DNA of 39,246 nucleotides from Thermomicrobiales bacterium (GTDB taxonomy: Bacteria > Chloroflexota > Chloroflexia > Thermomicrobiales > UBA6265): the NCBI GenBank assembly GCA_023957115.1, contig JAMLHN010000037.1, forward strand, positions 1 to 39,246, in the 5' to 3' direction. Position numbers and translations under genes: made by a program. This document shows positions 8,368 to 17,279 of this stretch, in pieces. The notes below the pieces were generated by a model. The model saw only the letters and a program-made list of their open reading frames with translations. It was not told where the DNA came from and made no database searches. Numbering within the stretch: position 1 is the stretch's first letter; each line of letters opens with the position of its first letter.

Positions 8368-8485
8368 GAGTTGGGAGCTGGGAACGAAGTCCTGAGTTCT
8401 GAGTCCTGGGTCCTGAGAAGCTGGTTCTGTTGGGACTGGACGGATCGGGACTACAGAGATTGTTCCTAACTCCTAGCTCCCCCGT
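8368..8485. repeat. Heptamer repeat array after the terminase gene
   Basis: Seven consecutive degenerate 7-base units start immediately after the terminase TAG: GAGTTGG, GAGCTGG, GAACGAA, GTCCTGA, GTTCTGA, GTCCTGG, GTCCTGA (8368-8416). A second short run of TCCTAAC, TCCTAGC lies near 8464-8477, just before the ribosome binding site of the next gene. Confidence 0.8.
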
Positions 8486-8499
8486 AGGGAGGACGTGTT

Positions 8500-8829
8500 G
8501 TGAACGAGAACGAGCACGAGCATGAAGTCGAGGTGGTATTGGCCGAAGGGGCGGAGCTGGAGGCGGTGCGGCGGGTGGTGCTGGCCGCGTATCCGGATTG
8601 TGTTCCGGAGCTGATTCAGGGAGCGACGGTGCAGGAGCTGCTCGATGCCATCGAGCCGGCGCGCGCGGCCTATGCCCGGGTGGCCGAGACGATGGCTGAA
8701 CGGAGCGAGGTGGCGATGGCGGTCAATCCGCCGGTGGTTCCGGCGGGTGGGACTGGTGTCGCGATCGACCCAGGCGCGCTTCCGGCTGCGGAAAAGGTGC
8801 GCCGTGGTCTTGCGGGGCAGCGGAGGTAG
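8500..8829 (+). CDS. Small acidic protein between terminase and capsid (scaffold candidate)
   Basis: A 109-residue, strongly acidic N-terminal protein (MNENEHEHEVEVVL) with a helical middle and a Pro/Gly-rich, basic C-terminus (KVRRGLAGQRR). The GTG start follows AGGGAGGA. It is not recognised by family. Position directly before the capsid gene, small size and charge separation are what one sees in scaffold proteins or capsid-assembly helpers, so that role is an inference from context. No protease motif is visible. Confidence 0.55.
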   Translation: MNENEHEHEVEVVLAEGAELEAVRRVVLAAYPDCVPELIQGATVQELLDAIEPARAAYARVAETMAERSEVAMAVNPPVVPAGGTGVAIDPGALPAAEKVRRGLAGQRR

Positions 8830-8983
8830 TGGCGATCGATCTGCGGGTGGTCCGGTTTCCGTGTGGGAAAGCGGGCTTCGCGGGAAGGAGCGGTCCCTCC
8901 ACTTCGGTCGGGACGACGGGAAGCGTGGTTGGGATGACGGGTTCGTGCAACACGTCTAGCCAACGACAAGAAGGAGAACGCGA

Positions 8984-9877
8984 ATGGCAATGACCAAGGT
9001 GGAAGCCGCCAAGCTGACCAACGATCTATTGTTGCGAGGGGTGGTGGAGACGATCGTCAAAGAGAGCAGTGTGCTGCAGCTTCTGCCGTTCATGGAGGTT
9101 ACCGGCACGTCTGTGCAATATGCGCGTGAGGCGACGTTGCCGGCGGCGACCTTCTACGAGGTTGGGGATACCTGGAGTGAGGCGACGCCGACGTTTACCC
9201 AGGTGACGGCGAATCTGAAGATCCTGGGTGGCGACGCGGATGTCGACAATTTCATCCAGGCGACGTATGCGGATCCGAACGATATCGAAGCGGAAGTGGT
9301 CAGCAATCGCGCGAAGTCGATTGCGCATGTCTTTTCCGATTCCTTTTTCAATGGCGATGCCGGATTGAACCCGAAGACGTTCGACGGACTGACCAAGGTG
9401 TTGAGCGGGACGGGTCAGGAAGTGACGGCCGGCGCGAACGGCGCGCAGCTCACACTGGACATGATGGATCAGATGATCGATCTGGTCCTGCCGGGGAAGC
9501 CGGATGCGATCTTTCTCAGCCGGCGGACCCGCCGTAAGCTGAGCTCGCTGCGGCGGGCGAGTGGCAATCTGTTGGAGGTCGATGTCGATCAATTCGGGCA
9601 GCGCGCACTCTTCTATGACGGGGTGCCGCTGTATGTCGATGATTTCGTCGGCGATACGCAGGTGCAGGGGACCTCGGGCGCGGTCTGCTCGTCGGTCTAC
9701 GCGGTCAAGTTCGGGCAGGGGGTTGGCGTGCTCGGACTGGAGCACGGCGGTATCCAAATCGAGCAAGTGGGCGAGCTGGAAACCAAGGATGAGACCCGCT
9801 GGCGGCTCAAGTGGTATACGGGGCTGTCGGTCTTCTCGTTGCTGGGTGTCGCGCGGGTGAAAGGGATCTTGCCGTAG
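8984..9877 (+). CDS. Major capsid protein (HK97-fold family)
   Basis: A 297-residue capsid protein. The central part has the pattern YAREATLPAATFYEVGDTW, then ILGGDADVDNFIQ, then AHVFSDSFFNGD, FDGLTKVL and later PDAIFLSRRTRRKLSSLRR, which I recognise from HK97-fold major capsid proteins of tailed phages. There is no long N-terminal delta domain, so a separate scaffold would be expected, which fits the small protein upstream. The ATG follows AAGGAGA. It ends just before a strong hairpin at 9884-9919. Encapsulins share the fold, but the terminase, portal and adaptor in the same locus make a phage capsid the better reading. Confidence 0.88.
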   Translation: MAMTKVEAAKLTNDLLLRGVVETIVKESSVLQLLPFMEVTGTSVQYAREATLPAATFYEVGDTWSEATPTFTQVTANLKILGGDADVDNFIQATYADPNDIEAEVVSNRAKSIAHVFSDSFFNGDAGLNPKTFDGLTKVLSGTGQEVTAGANGAQLTLDMMDQMIDLVLPGKPDAIFLSRRTRRKLSSLRRASGNLLEVDVDQFGQRALFYDGVPLYVDDFVGDTQVQGTSGAVCSSVYAVKFGQGVGVLGLEHGGIQIEQVGELETKDETRWRLKWYTGLSVFSLLGVARVKGILP

Positions 9878-9883
9878 GAAACA

Positions 9884-9919
9884 ACCGGGGAGGCGCCGGT
9901 CGACCGGCACCTCCCCGGT
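9884..9919 (+). terminator. Strong hairpin after the capsid gene
   Basis: ACCGGGGAGG pairs with CCTCCCCGGT, with an inner GCCGGT/ACCGGC stem, seven bases after the capsid stop. No T-tract follows, so termination may be partial or the hairpin may protect the capsid mRNA 3' end. Confidence 0.7.
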
Positions 9920-10029
9920 ATCGAAAGCTATGCGTGCGTCATTTACAATGGCGAACAGGCCGACCAATCGAGAACGCGCGAGTTGCGATGTGCCGCGGGA
10001 TCGCGGCGGTTTGGTGACGAGGATTCCGG

Positions 10030-10863
10030 ATGGATGACCGGCAGTTCGATTCGTTCGTCAAATCACTGGCCCGGGCGCGAACTCGTCGTTCGGTGCTCGC
10101 CGGTCTACTCGGGTTGGGAGGTGCGGCGCTCACCGGTGCCACCCGCCAACCGAGCGTGACGGCAGCCCGGCGCACGACCCCGACGCCCAAGCCGGTAACC
10201 TGTCCGGGGCAGCAAGCGTGGAGCGGCAGCGCCTGCGTCTGTCCCGCTCCGCTCAGCGGGTGCGGTCCCGATTGCTGCAATGACGTGGCGCCCGCCGGTA
10301 CCCAGGCCCACAGTGAATGTTGCGACAACGCCTGTTGTGCGGGTCACTGCTACGGCGAGGAGCTGTGTTGTCCATGGCCCCGGGAATTCTGTGAGATCAC
10401 GAGCGACTGCTGCCTGGAGGGCGCGGTCTGCTGCGCGGACTCCGGATGCTGTAACCCGGATGCGGGCCGGTGCTGCGATGTGTTGGGAGTGAGTGTCTGC
10501 CGCACGTTCGATTTGTGTTGTGACGATTCGGAATGCACCGAGTACGCCAATAGCTCGTGCGATGTTGCGAGCGGCCAATGCATCTGCACGCCGAATGCCT
10601 GCACCGGCCAGCTCGGGGGCGTGTGCGGCGCCGATGTCGACGATGGCTGCGGCGGCGTCATCAGCGACTGCGATTGCGCGGATAGCCCGCTGGTGACCTG
10701 CGTTTGGGGCGAGAACATCTGCGCATTCGATTGCGCCTACTGGCAAGCGATAAGCGGAGCCGGCAATATCGTCGAGATTGCGATCCATATCTGCGAGACG
10801 GTTGGACTTTGCGACGACGATGCCGCCGCCACGATCGAGGCACTAGCTGACGCATGCCGTTGA
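10030..10863 (+). CDS. Exported cysteine-rich protein, Tat-type leader (paralogue 1)
   Basis: A 277-residue protein with about 40 cysteines, many as CC pairs. The N-terminus MDDRQFDSFVKSLARA leads into a Tat-like signal (TRRSVLAGLLGLGGAA, about 18-34). The body has the pattern SECCDNACCAGHCYGEELCC shared with the genes at 14560 and 16214. It looks like a disulfide-rich or metal-binding secreted protein of a family common in some Chloroflexi and Actinobacteria; function not known. It lies on the same strand between capsid and amidase genes. The ATG follows a GAGG site and matches the MDxRxFD start of the paralogue at 14560-15729. Confidence 0.8.
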   Translation: MDDRQFDSFVKSLARARTRRSVLAGLLGLGGAALTGATRQPSVTAARRTTPTPKPVTCPGQQAWSGSACVCPAPLSGCGPDCCNDVAPAGTQAHSECCDNACCAGHCYGEELCCPWPREFCEITSDCCLEGAVCCADSGCCNPDAGRCCDVLGVSVCRTFDLCCDDSECTEYANSSCDVASGQCICTPNACTGQLGGVCGADVDDGCGGVISDCDCADSPLVTCVWGENICAFDCAYWQAISGAGNIVEIAIHICETVGLCDDDAAATIEALADACR

Positions 10864-11080
10864 GAAGCAGGCCGCCGGCGTCCCGCCGGGCGCTGACGTA
10901 GGAAAAAACGGGGTTCACGCCCAAGCTCAACCTCATCCAGAACGTGCAGCTGCGCCGATGACGGGGACCAAGGGGCGCTGTCCCCATGGCGTGCCGTCGT
11001 TTTGGGGTTTTCTTCGCGCGTCCATCCAGGCTGATCTTGATTTCGATGACCGCGTGGTCTTGTCAGGAGTCGTTCATTCC

Positions 11081-12076
11081 ATGCCGAATAGCTACCGGCG
11101 GGTGCCGCATCCGCCGTTCATCGATCTGCCCGTCAGCAAACCTGCCGCGAGCGGGTATGGGTACACGCGCATTCCGGCGGGATCGCGCCGGATTGTGGGG
11201 GTGATGAATCACGAAACGCAGGGACGTGGGTCAGGACCATGGTATCGGGACTTCTTTTCGTGTCCGGGCGGGCAACGATGCGCCGATGCGTTGGTCGATT
11301 ACCTGATCACCCGGGATGGGACGATCTACCGGCTCAACGATCCGAAAAACAATCGCTCTCCGTGGGCAAACGGTGGTCCATTGGGTCTCGAAGGCGATGG
11401 TCCGGCATTCTATGCACGGTTCGGGGCCTCCGGCGTCAACAACAGCCTCATTAGCATCGAGTTCGAGAAGCTCGACAATGAGGATTTCACCACGGCGCAA
11501 ATCCAGTCTGGCGGTTTGCTCAATGCCTATTGGCACGACCAGGACGACCAGGATTGGGAGACCTATCCCTACGTTCCACGCTACGGTTGCGTGACCTCGC
11601 TGGCGCATTTCGAGATCGGGACGACGAATTGTGGCAAGGGTGAGCTCGACGACATCAGCCGGGTGCAGGCGGTGGCGCGGGGTGAGATGAAACGGTGGCA
11701 GGCGATGGCGACTGGGCCAATCGCGCCGTTGCCGCCGATCGTTCCGAGCCAACCGGACATTCCGGCCTTGCCGGGCGGCCTCTCGGTCGAGGAGGCGAGC
11801 CGCCGCTTTGGGACGTTGATCAAACACACTCCGGACGGCAAGACGAAACCTGCCCCGTTCGATCCGCGCGGGGTGATCTCGCTGTCGTGGTTGCACCGGT
11901 GCGTGGAGACCGGCGAATGGCCCCGGCCGGAGGATTGGTGGGCGTTGACCGATTCGGGCCGGACGCTGGATATCGTCACGTTTTCGAACGATTGGCAATT
12001 GATCCGTACGGCCGATCGGCAGGGCGTCATGTGGGCCAGGTTTGCCGATGCTCAGCTCGAGCCGGTCGCAGCCTGA
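11081..12076 (+). CDS. N-acetylmuramoyl-L-alanine amidase (phage endolysin type)
   Basis: A 331-residue peptidoglycan amidase of the Amidase_2/T7-lysozyme fold, which cuts the muramic acid-L-alanine bond. Zinc ligands are visible: His44 in MNHETQG, and His176 with Cys184 in AHFEIGTTNC; the eight-residue His-to-Cys spacing equals that of T7 lysozyme. DYLITRDGTIYRL at about 73-84 is the usual amidase strand. The part after about 220 is a Pro-rich linker and a C-terminal domain of unknown type, perhaps for cell-wall binding. There is no signal peptide, so release needs the holin encoded 46 bases downstream. A start at 10958 is possible, but 11081 follows AGGAG and begins where the domain begins. 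Confidence 0.85.
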   Translation: MPNSYRRVPHPPFIDLPVSKPAASGYGYTRIPAGSRRIVGVMNHETQGRGSGPWYRDFFSCPGGQRCADALVDYLITRDGTIYRLNDPKNNRSPWANGGPLGLEGDGPAFYARFGASGVNNSLISIEFEKLDNEDFTTAQIQSGGLLNAYWHDQDDQDWETYPYVPRYGCVTSLAHFEIGTTNCGKGELDDISRVQAVARGEMKRWQAMATGPIAPLPPIVPSQPDIPALPGGLSVEEASRRFGTLIKHTPDGKTKPAPFDPRGVISLSWLHRCVETGEWPRPEDWWALTDSGRTLDIVTFSNDWQLIRTADRQGVMWARFADAQLEPVAA

Positions 12077-12122
12077 TCTCGTATCCACGTATGAAGATGA
12101 ACAGGAAAGAAGAGGTCGAACG

Positions 12123-12386
12123 ATGAACGAATTCTCGATCGGTCAGTTGGCGCAGTCGTTTGTGCAGACGAAAGGACGCGCGGCGGCCAAAACCTTCGTG
12201 CAGACGTTTCTCAGTCTCATCAGTGTGACGGTGGTGCTCTACCTGGCCGGAATGCAGGACCGGTTTGTGGCCGGCGAGCCGATTGCGCTCGATCTGGGTT
12301 ATCTGCAGGGGGCGTTGCTGGCCGGACTCTATGGCGCGGTTGCCGCGGTGCTCTCGCTCGCGATGAATTGGAGCACGGATGCGTAG
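12123..12386 (+). CDS. Holin-like membrane protein
   Basis: An 87-residue protein with two membrane segments, about 29-44 (LSLISVTVVLYLAGM) and 60-80 (LQGALLAGLYGAVAAVLSLA), a short basic N-terminal region (QTKGRAAAKTF) and an acidic end. Size and topology fit small phage holins. The ATG follows AGAGG. It sits 46 bases after the amidase in the same direction, forming a lysis cassette. No family signature was recognised, so the call rests on topology and context. Confidence 0.7.
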   Translation: MNEFSIGQLAQSFVQTKGRAAAKTFVQTFLSLISVTVVLYLAGMQDRFVAGEPIALDLGYLQGALLAGLYGAVAAVLSLAMNWSTDA

Positions 12387-12698
12387 GCGAGACTGGGCAT
12401 TGGAGCATTGGGCACGGTCGAGCTGCTCGTTCCTGGGCGGTTTCTGTCCGTCCAGTAGGAACGCTGGTTGAGGGTTGTGCTCCGCCCCTCCTCCATCTCC
12501 CAACCCCGTCCTTCTCCCGATTCCAGGGGTAAGGAGGGGCCCTCCGCGTGTGCGCCTGCACCCCATGGTGTCCAGGTGTGAAAGGTCCAGAAAATAGAAC
12601 CCCAGGACAATGATTTCGAATGGAGGTTGCGGATTGCGCTGAATCCGGGTAAACTGGTCCGTACCAGTCATTCATGACCGCCTCATGCTCGCTGGTAC
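12387..12698. other. Intergenic region without a gene
   Basis: This 312-base stretch starts with a slipped heptamer run (GGGCATT, GGAGCAT, TGGGCAC near 12395-12415), then C-rich sequence. GAATCCGGGTAAA at 12641-12653 equals one end of the inverted-repeat element at 15983. GTACCAG at 12661 and CTGGTAC at 12691 can pair around 23 bases. No credible coding frame was found. Confidence 0.5.
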
Positions 12699-12730
12699 AA
12701 AGGGCCTGACACTCACCTGTCAGGCCCTTT
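12699..12730. terminator. Bidirectional rho-independent terminator
   Basis: A 13-bp perfect stem, AAAGGGCCTGACA with TGTCAGGCCCTTT, and a six-base loop, followed by TTCTCTC on the plus strand. It lies between the holin-like gene (+) and the ceramidase-like gene (-) and could serve both. Confidence 0.9.
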
Positions 12731-12801
12731 TCTCTCGCTGCCGAGGCCCTACCTCATCCTTCCTTTTCCCGATCGGGAGAAGGTTGGCGCCGGCGTGGCG
12801 C

Positions 12802-14181
12802 TCACACCATCGACCGGATTTGCCGCTCCGCCGCCTGGGTGACCGCTTCCAGCGATCCCGCGGCATAGGGCGATTGCCAGACCTGGTAGAGCGTCTCGTC
12901 GGTATAGCGATCCTGCGGTGGCAGATACCCGACGCCGCCATTGGTGACTCCCAATACCAAAATCGGCGTACCGGGAAATGCCTCCCGCAGCGCGATCTGC
13001 AACGCCGAATACGCTTCCCCTGGGACTGCGACAACCAGCGCGTTGCCGAGCTTCCATATCCAGAGCGGAAAGTCGAAGGTTGCGCCGTCGCCTACTCCGC
13101 GACGCTTGTCGATGAAGCGGCGCAGCCGTTCCTGCATGACGCGGTCTTCGCAGGTTGCCAGCGATTCCTGCAGCTCGGCGACCGAGGGCATATCGATGAG
13201 GTCGATCGTCACCTCGATCCTGGCCGCGTCGAGCGCGGCAGCGGCCAGGATCTCATCGTCGGACAGCGGCTCATCGGCCCAGATACCCAGATCGGCGCCC
13301 GACTTGCGCAGTCCCTGATAGACAAAGGTGGTGCCTGCCGGTTGCAACGATTCGATCGTGCTGGCCACGGCATAGCCGAGCTGGCGTCCATTCCGGTCCG
13401 CGATGGCGGTATCGCCGACATAGCTTTCGCGCGGTCCGAGCTCGCCGGAGGCTCCCTGCATGAAGAGCGCGGGAACGCCATAGATCGAGGTGACGACGTC
13501 CCGCGCGGCGCCGACATAGTCAGGTGAGAAGAGATCGTTATCCCAGGCGAGTGTGGTGGGATGACAGGCATAGTTGAACAGCACCGCCACCATGGCGCCG
13601 TCATCCCGCGTTACCTGTCCGACGAGAGCGTGTCGTCCTCCGGACCGGCGGGATTGAACCCGCACGCGAACTGTTGCGCCTCGTCATCCCAGAAATCCCG
13701 ATTCGGGCCAGTGTGCATTTTCCGGCGCCCCAGGTGACCCAGGCGGGCGCCAGCGCATTACGCGCCTCTTCGATCGCGTCGCCGATGGTCCGGGCGAATA
13801 GTCGAGAAACGGCTGCGCCTGATCGCCGCCGGGCAGATGGGTCAACGCGGTATTGATATTGGCGCTCGAATGGGAATGCGACGGGGAAAGCAACAGATTG
13901 GCGTCGGGCAGCCCGGCACGTTTCCGAATGGCGGCCCGCAGCGCCTGGTCGTCCGGTGGCCGGAAGACGCAATTGTCGATGGTGACCAGCACCAGCGGGT
14001 CACCCTCCCCCTCCACCGGCGCGAAAACCGCCGCGGAGGATTGGAGCGGTCGATGCACGCCCCGTTTCTGATCGTGCAGCGCCGCTCCCCACCACCGGCC
14101 ATAGGCATCGAGCGGTGGCGTTGCGTCCCGTGTGGCGACGCCAAAGCGACAGCGGGTGCTCCGTGCTGGAATCGAGTTCAC
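12802..14181 (-). pseudogene. Neutral ceramidase-like enzyme broken by three single-base deletions
   Basis: The frame reads as a neutral/alkaline ceramidase-type N-terminal domain (family PF04734), which cleaves the amide bond of ceramides or related lipids. In order: FGVATRDATPPLDAYGRWW near the start, SPSHSHSS (zinc-binding His pair), LFNYACHPTTLAWDN (third His) and LFMQGASGELGPRE. Single bases are missing near 13798, 13705 and 13637. Between these points the correct reading continues in the other two frames (ARTIGDAIEEARNALAPAW, then NRDFWDDEAQQFACGF), and after the third the first frame resumes. A GTG start at 14181 follows AGGAGG. No signal peptide is evident. The deletions may be true decay or sequencing errors; the coding pattern on both sides is well kept. 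Substrate is not known. Confidence 0.75.
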
Positions 14182-14256
14182 CGTTCCTCCTGCTTTCATT
14201 CCGTCGGCGCGATCTCACCTGCACCATGACCCGTGCAGCTCGCTGTAACCTATTTT

Positions 14257-14359
14257 CGCCGAATTCGGAGCAGAACGAACGGCGACCGCGCGATGCTCGG
14301 TCGATGCGTTTGGTGGGCCGATCATGCCCCATCCTGCTGGGTTCACCCGAATTCGGTAT
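14257..14359. repeat. Inverted-repeat element, copy C (diverged)
   Basis: The right end TTCACCCGAATTCGGTAT at 14342-14359 and a diverged left end around GCCGAATTCGG at 14258 bracket about 100 bases. The stretch before the right end (CCGATCATGCCCCATCCTG) differs in only two positions from the same place in the element at 24427-24538. The element lies upstream of the ceramidase-like gene. Confidence 0.6.
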
Positions 14360-14511
14360 CAGGCGTTCTCGCAGACACCGGTCGTGGCATTGCAGAGCCG
14401 CCCCTGCGCAACAACCATCGCGCACCACGCAAGCGAACGGCTCCTTCGCACGATGCCCGGCTCGTGCCGGCTGCACGCCTTGCGAATCCGACGACCCAAG
14501 AGACCCGAAAA

Positions 14512-14540
14512 AACCGCGGCCGGATATTCCGGCCGCGGTT
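14512..14540 (-). terminator. Rho-independent terminator of the 14560-15729 gene
   Basis: A 13-bp perfect stem, AACCGCGGCCGGA with TCCGGCCGCGGTT, and a three-base loop lie 20 bases past the stop. On the minus strand the stem runs into TTTTTTCGGG. Confidence 0.88.
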
Positions 14541-14559
14541 CGAATGATGCGCGTGAAGA

Positions 14560-15729
14560 TCAGTCGCAGGTCGGGATGAATCCGGTACAGCTATCGGAGC
14601 AGCACATTGCATCGGCGAAGCATGGCACGCCTTCTGGCGCGCAGATCGCAACCGGCGAGCAGAACCCGGCCAGGACTTCGTTGCAGCAATGACTGCAGGC
14701 ATCGGGGATGGTGGCCGACAGTGCGAGACATGGCGTGCCGTCCGGGAAGCAGACGAAGCAGATGTCACCCGCTCCGACATCCCAGCAGTCCCCGCTGCAG
14801 CACGGCCTGCTCGAGCAGGACTCTCCGATATCGGAGCAGTTGGTGAAACACTGACCCGCGGAGTTGCAATCCGGCCCAGCCGGATTGCCGTTGCAACAGC
14901 CTGAGCCGAGCCGGCAATCGAAGTTGTAGGAGCAGACGCCGCTCCCCGTGTCGCAGACATTGTGCGTGCAGGCGTTGCCGTCATCGCAACAGCTGTCCGA
15001 CGAGCAATAGAACGGGTTGGAGCAGTTTCCATCCGTCGCGCAGATGTCCTGGGTGCAGGCATTGCCATCGGCGCAGTTCGCATTGTTGGTCACACATTGC
15101 GCGTTGGCGCAATCGAGACAACCGGCGCATTGGGTGTTGTCATCGACGCAGATGTGCCCCTGGCAGGTCTGGCACCCGGGACACTCCTCGTCCGAGCAGC
15201 AGCCGGATTCTGGAATGCAGGTATCGCCGGCGCAGCACTTCGGGGTATCTCCTTCGCAGCAGAGCGCGCTTCCATCGGCCGCCGGACAGCAGGCCGTCGC
15301 GCAGCAGCCTTCCGAACCACAGCATTGATTCTGCTCGCCGGAACAACATTCCTGGTTGACTTCGCAGAAGACGCGGGGCCATGGACAGCAGAGCTCTTCG
15401 CCGTAGCAATGCCCGAAGCAGCAGGCGTTATCGCAACACTCGCTGTACGGTTGGGTTCCCTTGGGGACCGAGGTGTTGCAGCAGTCGGGCCCACATGCGC
15501 TCAGACCGGCCGGGCAGGTGCATTGCCCATTTACGACGATCTGATTGCCCGGACATCTGACCGGCTTTGGGGTAGGGGTCGGCCGGGCCGCGGCCTCCGT
15601 CCCGGATTCGAGGAGCGTGCCCCCGAGGGCGACGCCTCCCCCAAGCCCCAGGACTCCCTTGATCAGGGTTCGGCGACTGGCGCCCGCGGCCAATCCCTTG
15701 ACGAGTGAATCGAACCGTCGATTATCCAT
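14560..15729 (-). CDS. Exported cysteine-rich protein, Tat-type leader (paralogue 2)
   Basis: A 389-residue protein with several dozen cysteines. The start MDNRRFDSLVKGLAAG runs into a Tat-like signal (SRRTLIKGVLGLGGG, about 18-33), then a Thr/Pro-rich linker (RPTPTPKPVRC) equal in kind to the one in the gene at 10030. The core YSECCDNACCFGHCYGEELCC is shared with both paralogues. Later segments (CDDGNACTHNVCDTGSGVCSY and CADGNACTQDICATDGNCS) are internal repeats resembling cysteine-rich modules of surface proteins. The ATG follows GGAGGG. Function not known; disulfide-rich surface or extracellular role likely. It has its own terminator. Confidence 0.82.
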   Translation of the reverse strand: MDNRRFDSLVKGLAAGASRRTLIKGVLGLGGGVALGGTLLESGTEAAARPTPTPKPVRCPGNQIVVNGQCTCPAGLSACGPDCCNTSVPKGTQPYSECCDNACCFGHCYGEELCCPWPRVFCEVNQECCSGEQNQCCGSEGCCATACCPAADGSALCCEGDTPKCCAGDTCIPESGCCSDEECPGCQTCQGHICVDDNTQCAGCLDCANAQCVTNNANCADGNACTQDICATDGNCSNPFYCSSDSCCDDGNACTHNVCDTGSGVCSYNFDCRLGSGCCNGNPAGPDCNSAGQCFTNCSDIGESCSSRPCCSGDCWDVGAGDICFVCFPDGTPCLALSATIPDACSHCCNEVLAGFCSPVAICAPEGVPCFADAMCCSDSCTGFIPTCD

Positions 15730-16213
15730 TCCCGACCCTCCCAGGCCCTTTCATGAGGTACGCGATAACGGCAGCCGATCGGCTGCGTGATGGAACACAG
15801 GAGCGCGTTTCGGTGAATTCGGTTGTCTCTCTCCCACATCATAGGGGGCCTCAACGGAAAGTCAAGAGGGGTGTGGCGTTTTCCGCCACCAATTCCGGCA
15901 TATGGTTTGGATGATTTAAGTAACGAGACAGATCGACGGCGAAAACCGCCACCCCAGGGGCCAGGACTGGAATTCAGGAGTTATACGGAATCCGGGTAAA
16001 TACACAAGGATCGCATCCCCGTGCCTCGTAGCCGCCGGCCCGATGCGGTGCACCCCCAGGGAATCACGCGGATTCCGTATTGGAGCGACATACAGTGATT
16101 GCGATGGGGCTAAAGCCGCGTCGCTCGTTGCTTGACGTCCCGTTGGGACTCGCGACGACGCGTGGGATTGCGGATGGAGCTTCCCCAGCTCTCAGATCCT
16201 CGCTCCCAGCTCC
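15730..16213. other. Intergenic region between two cysteine-rich paralogues
   Basis: This 484-base gap has no credible gene. It holds the leader of the 14560-15729 gene, the inverted-repeat element at 15983-16080, and a heptamer run ending at the stop of the next gene (AGCTCTC, AGATCCT, CGCTCCC, AGCTCCT at 16187-16214). Confidence 0.6.
15983..16080. repeat. Inverted-repeat element, copy B
   Basis: A 98-base element whose ends ATACGGAATCCGGGT (15983-15997) and CGCGGATTCCGTAT (16067-16080) are inverted copies with one mismatch. It matches the ends of the element at 24427-24538. No coding capacity, so it is MITE- or REP-like. No clear target duplication was seen. Confidence 0.75.
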
Positions 16214-17279
16214 TCAGGCGATGCCGAGGCACTCGCCGGTTTCGGGGTAGCAGCTGAAGCCCTCGGGGCATTCGATGGGGATACAGGCGCCGGCGTCGCA
16301 GACACCGCAGAGTCCGCAGACCGAATCGTCCACGGTGCAGACGCCGTCGACGCAAACCGAGCATTCGCCCGTGCAGGTCGACACGTAGGTGCAGATTCCC
16401 GCGTCGCATGTGGCAGTCGTACACGGCTCACCGGCGGTGCAGTCGGTATCGACGAAACATTCGACTGCCGTACAGACGCCGGCGAGGCAGGCTTCGCCGG
16501 CCGCGCAATAGGCGTCATTGCAGCAATTTCCGGCGACGCAGGCCACATTGCCGATACTGTCTCCGCAGCAGACCGCGCCATCATCGCAATAGTGCTGGCG
16601 GCAGAAACCGGCTTCGCAGCTGACATAGCACGATTCCGGCGCCACGAAGCACTCGGTCACCGAACAGCAACTTTCGTCCCCAGCGGGAATACAGCTATTG
16701 CTGCTCGTACCGGCGCCGCAACAGCGCTCGCCGGCGCCGCAGCAGAGATCGTGGTCGATGCCGGGACAGAACTGGTCGATGGCGCAGCAGAGCTGCTCAC
16801 CGTAGCAATGCCCATCGCAGCATGCGCCTCCACAGCACTCCGAGTACCCGGGAGTCGAGCTGTCGAGATACGGATGGCAGCAGGAGTCGCCGCAGACCTC
16901 GCCACGGGTTGGATCGGATGTATCGGCGCTATCGTTGCAGCATCCGTCGCCTGCGGTGCAGACACCGCTACAGATGTCGTTCCGGCAGCATGACTGCGTG
17001 GTCGGATCGATACAGCCGCACTCGGCCACGACCAGGGGCGCGGCGCAGGTCTCCGTGGATTGCGGTGCAGATGCGGTCCGCCTGGGTTCGGTTGGCTCGG
17101 CGAATCGCTGAGTGGATTCGGGCGTATCGGAGATGGCCGGGGCGGCCAGGCTGGAATCGACAACCGACGTACCGGCGACCGCTGCGGCGCCGATACCGAA
17201 GAGCCGGCGAATGAAGGAACGCCGGTTCTGACCGGTTGCAATTGCTCGGGTCAAACGGTCAAAGGTCTGGTTGATCCAT
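16214..17279 (-). CDS. Exported cysteine-rich protein, Tat-type leader (paralogue 3), frameshifted at codon 3
   Basis: About 354 codons. After codon 3 the frame gives QTFDRLTRAIATG, a Tat-like signal (NRRSFIRRLFGIGAAAVAG), then a cysteine-rich body with YSECCGGACCDGHCYGEQLCC, shared with the genes at 10030 and 14560. The expected MDN start is present as ATGGATC followed by AAC at 17279-17270, but one extra base after ATGGAT puts the ATG out of frame with the body. No good in-frame start with a ribosome binding site lies nearby; the next GTG is about 60 bases further out. Either a sequencing error, a real one-base insertion that silences the gene, or a non-standard start. The rest of the frame is open and clean to the TGA. 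Function not known. Confidence 0.65.

Noticed and set aside
8984..9877. Encapsulin nanocompartment shell
   Set aside because: The fold is shared, but terminase, portal, adaptor and lysis genes in the same locus indicate a phage capsid; no encapsulin cargo gene is adjacent.
9026..9967. 313-codon minus-strand frame over the capsid gene
   Set aside because: Antisense mirror frame of the capsid gene, with no ribosome binding site or recognisable domain.
13630..13815. Programmed ribosomal frameshifting in the ceramidase-like gene
   Set aside because: Three separate shifts would be needed in 180 bases and no slippery heptamer with a downstream pseudoknot was seen; decay or read errors are simpler.
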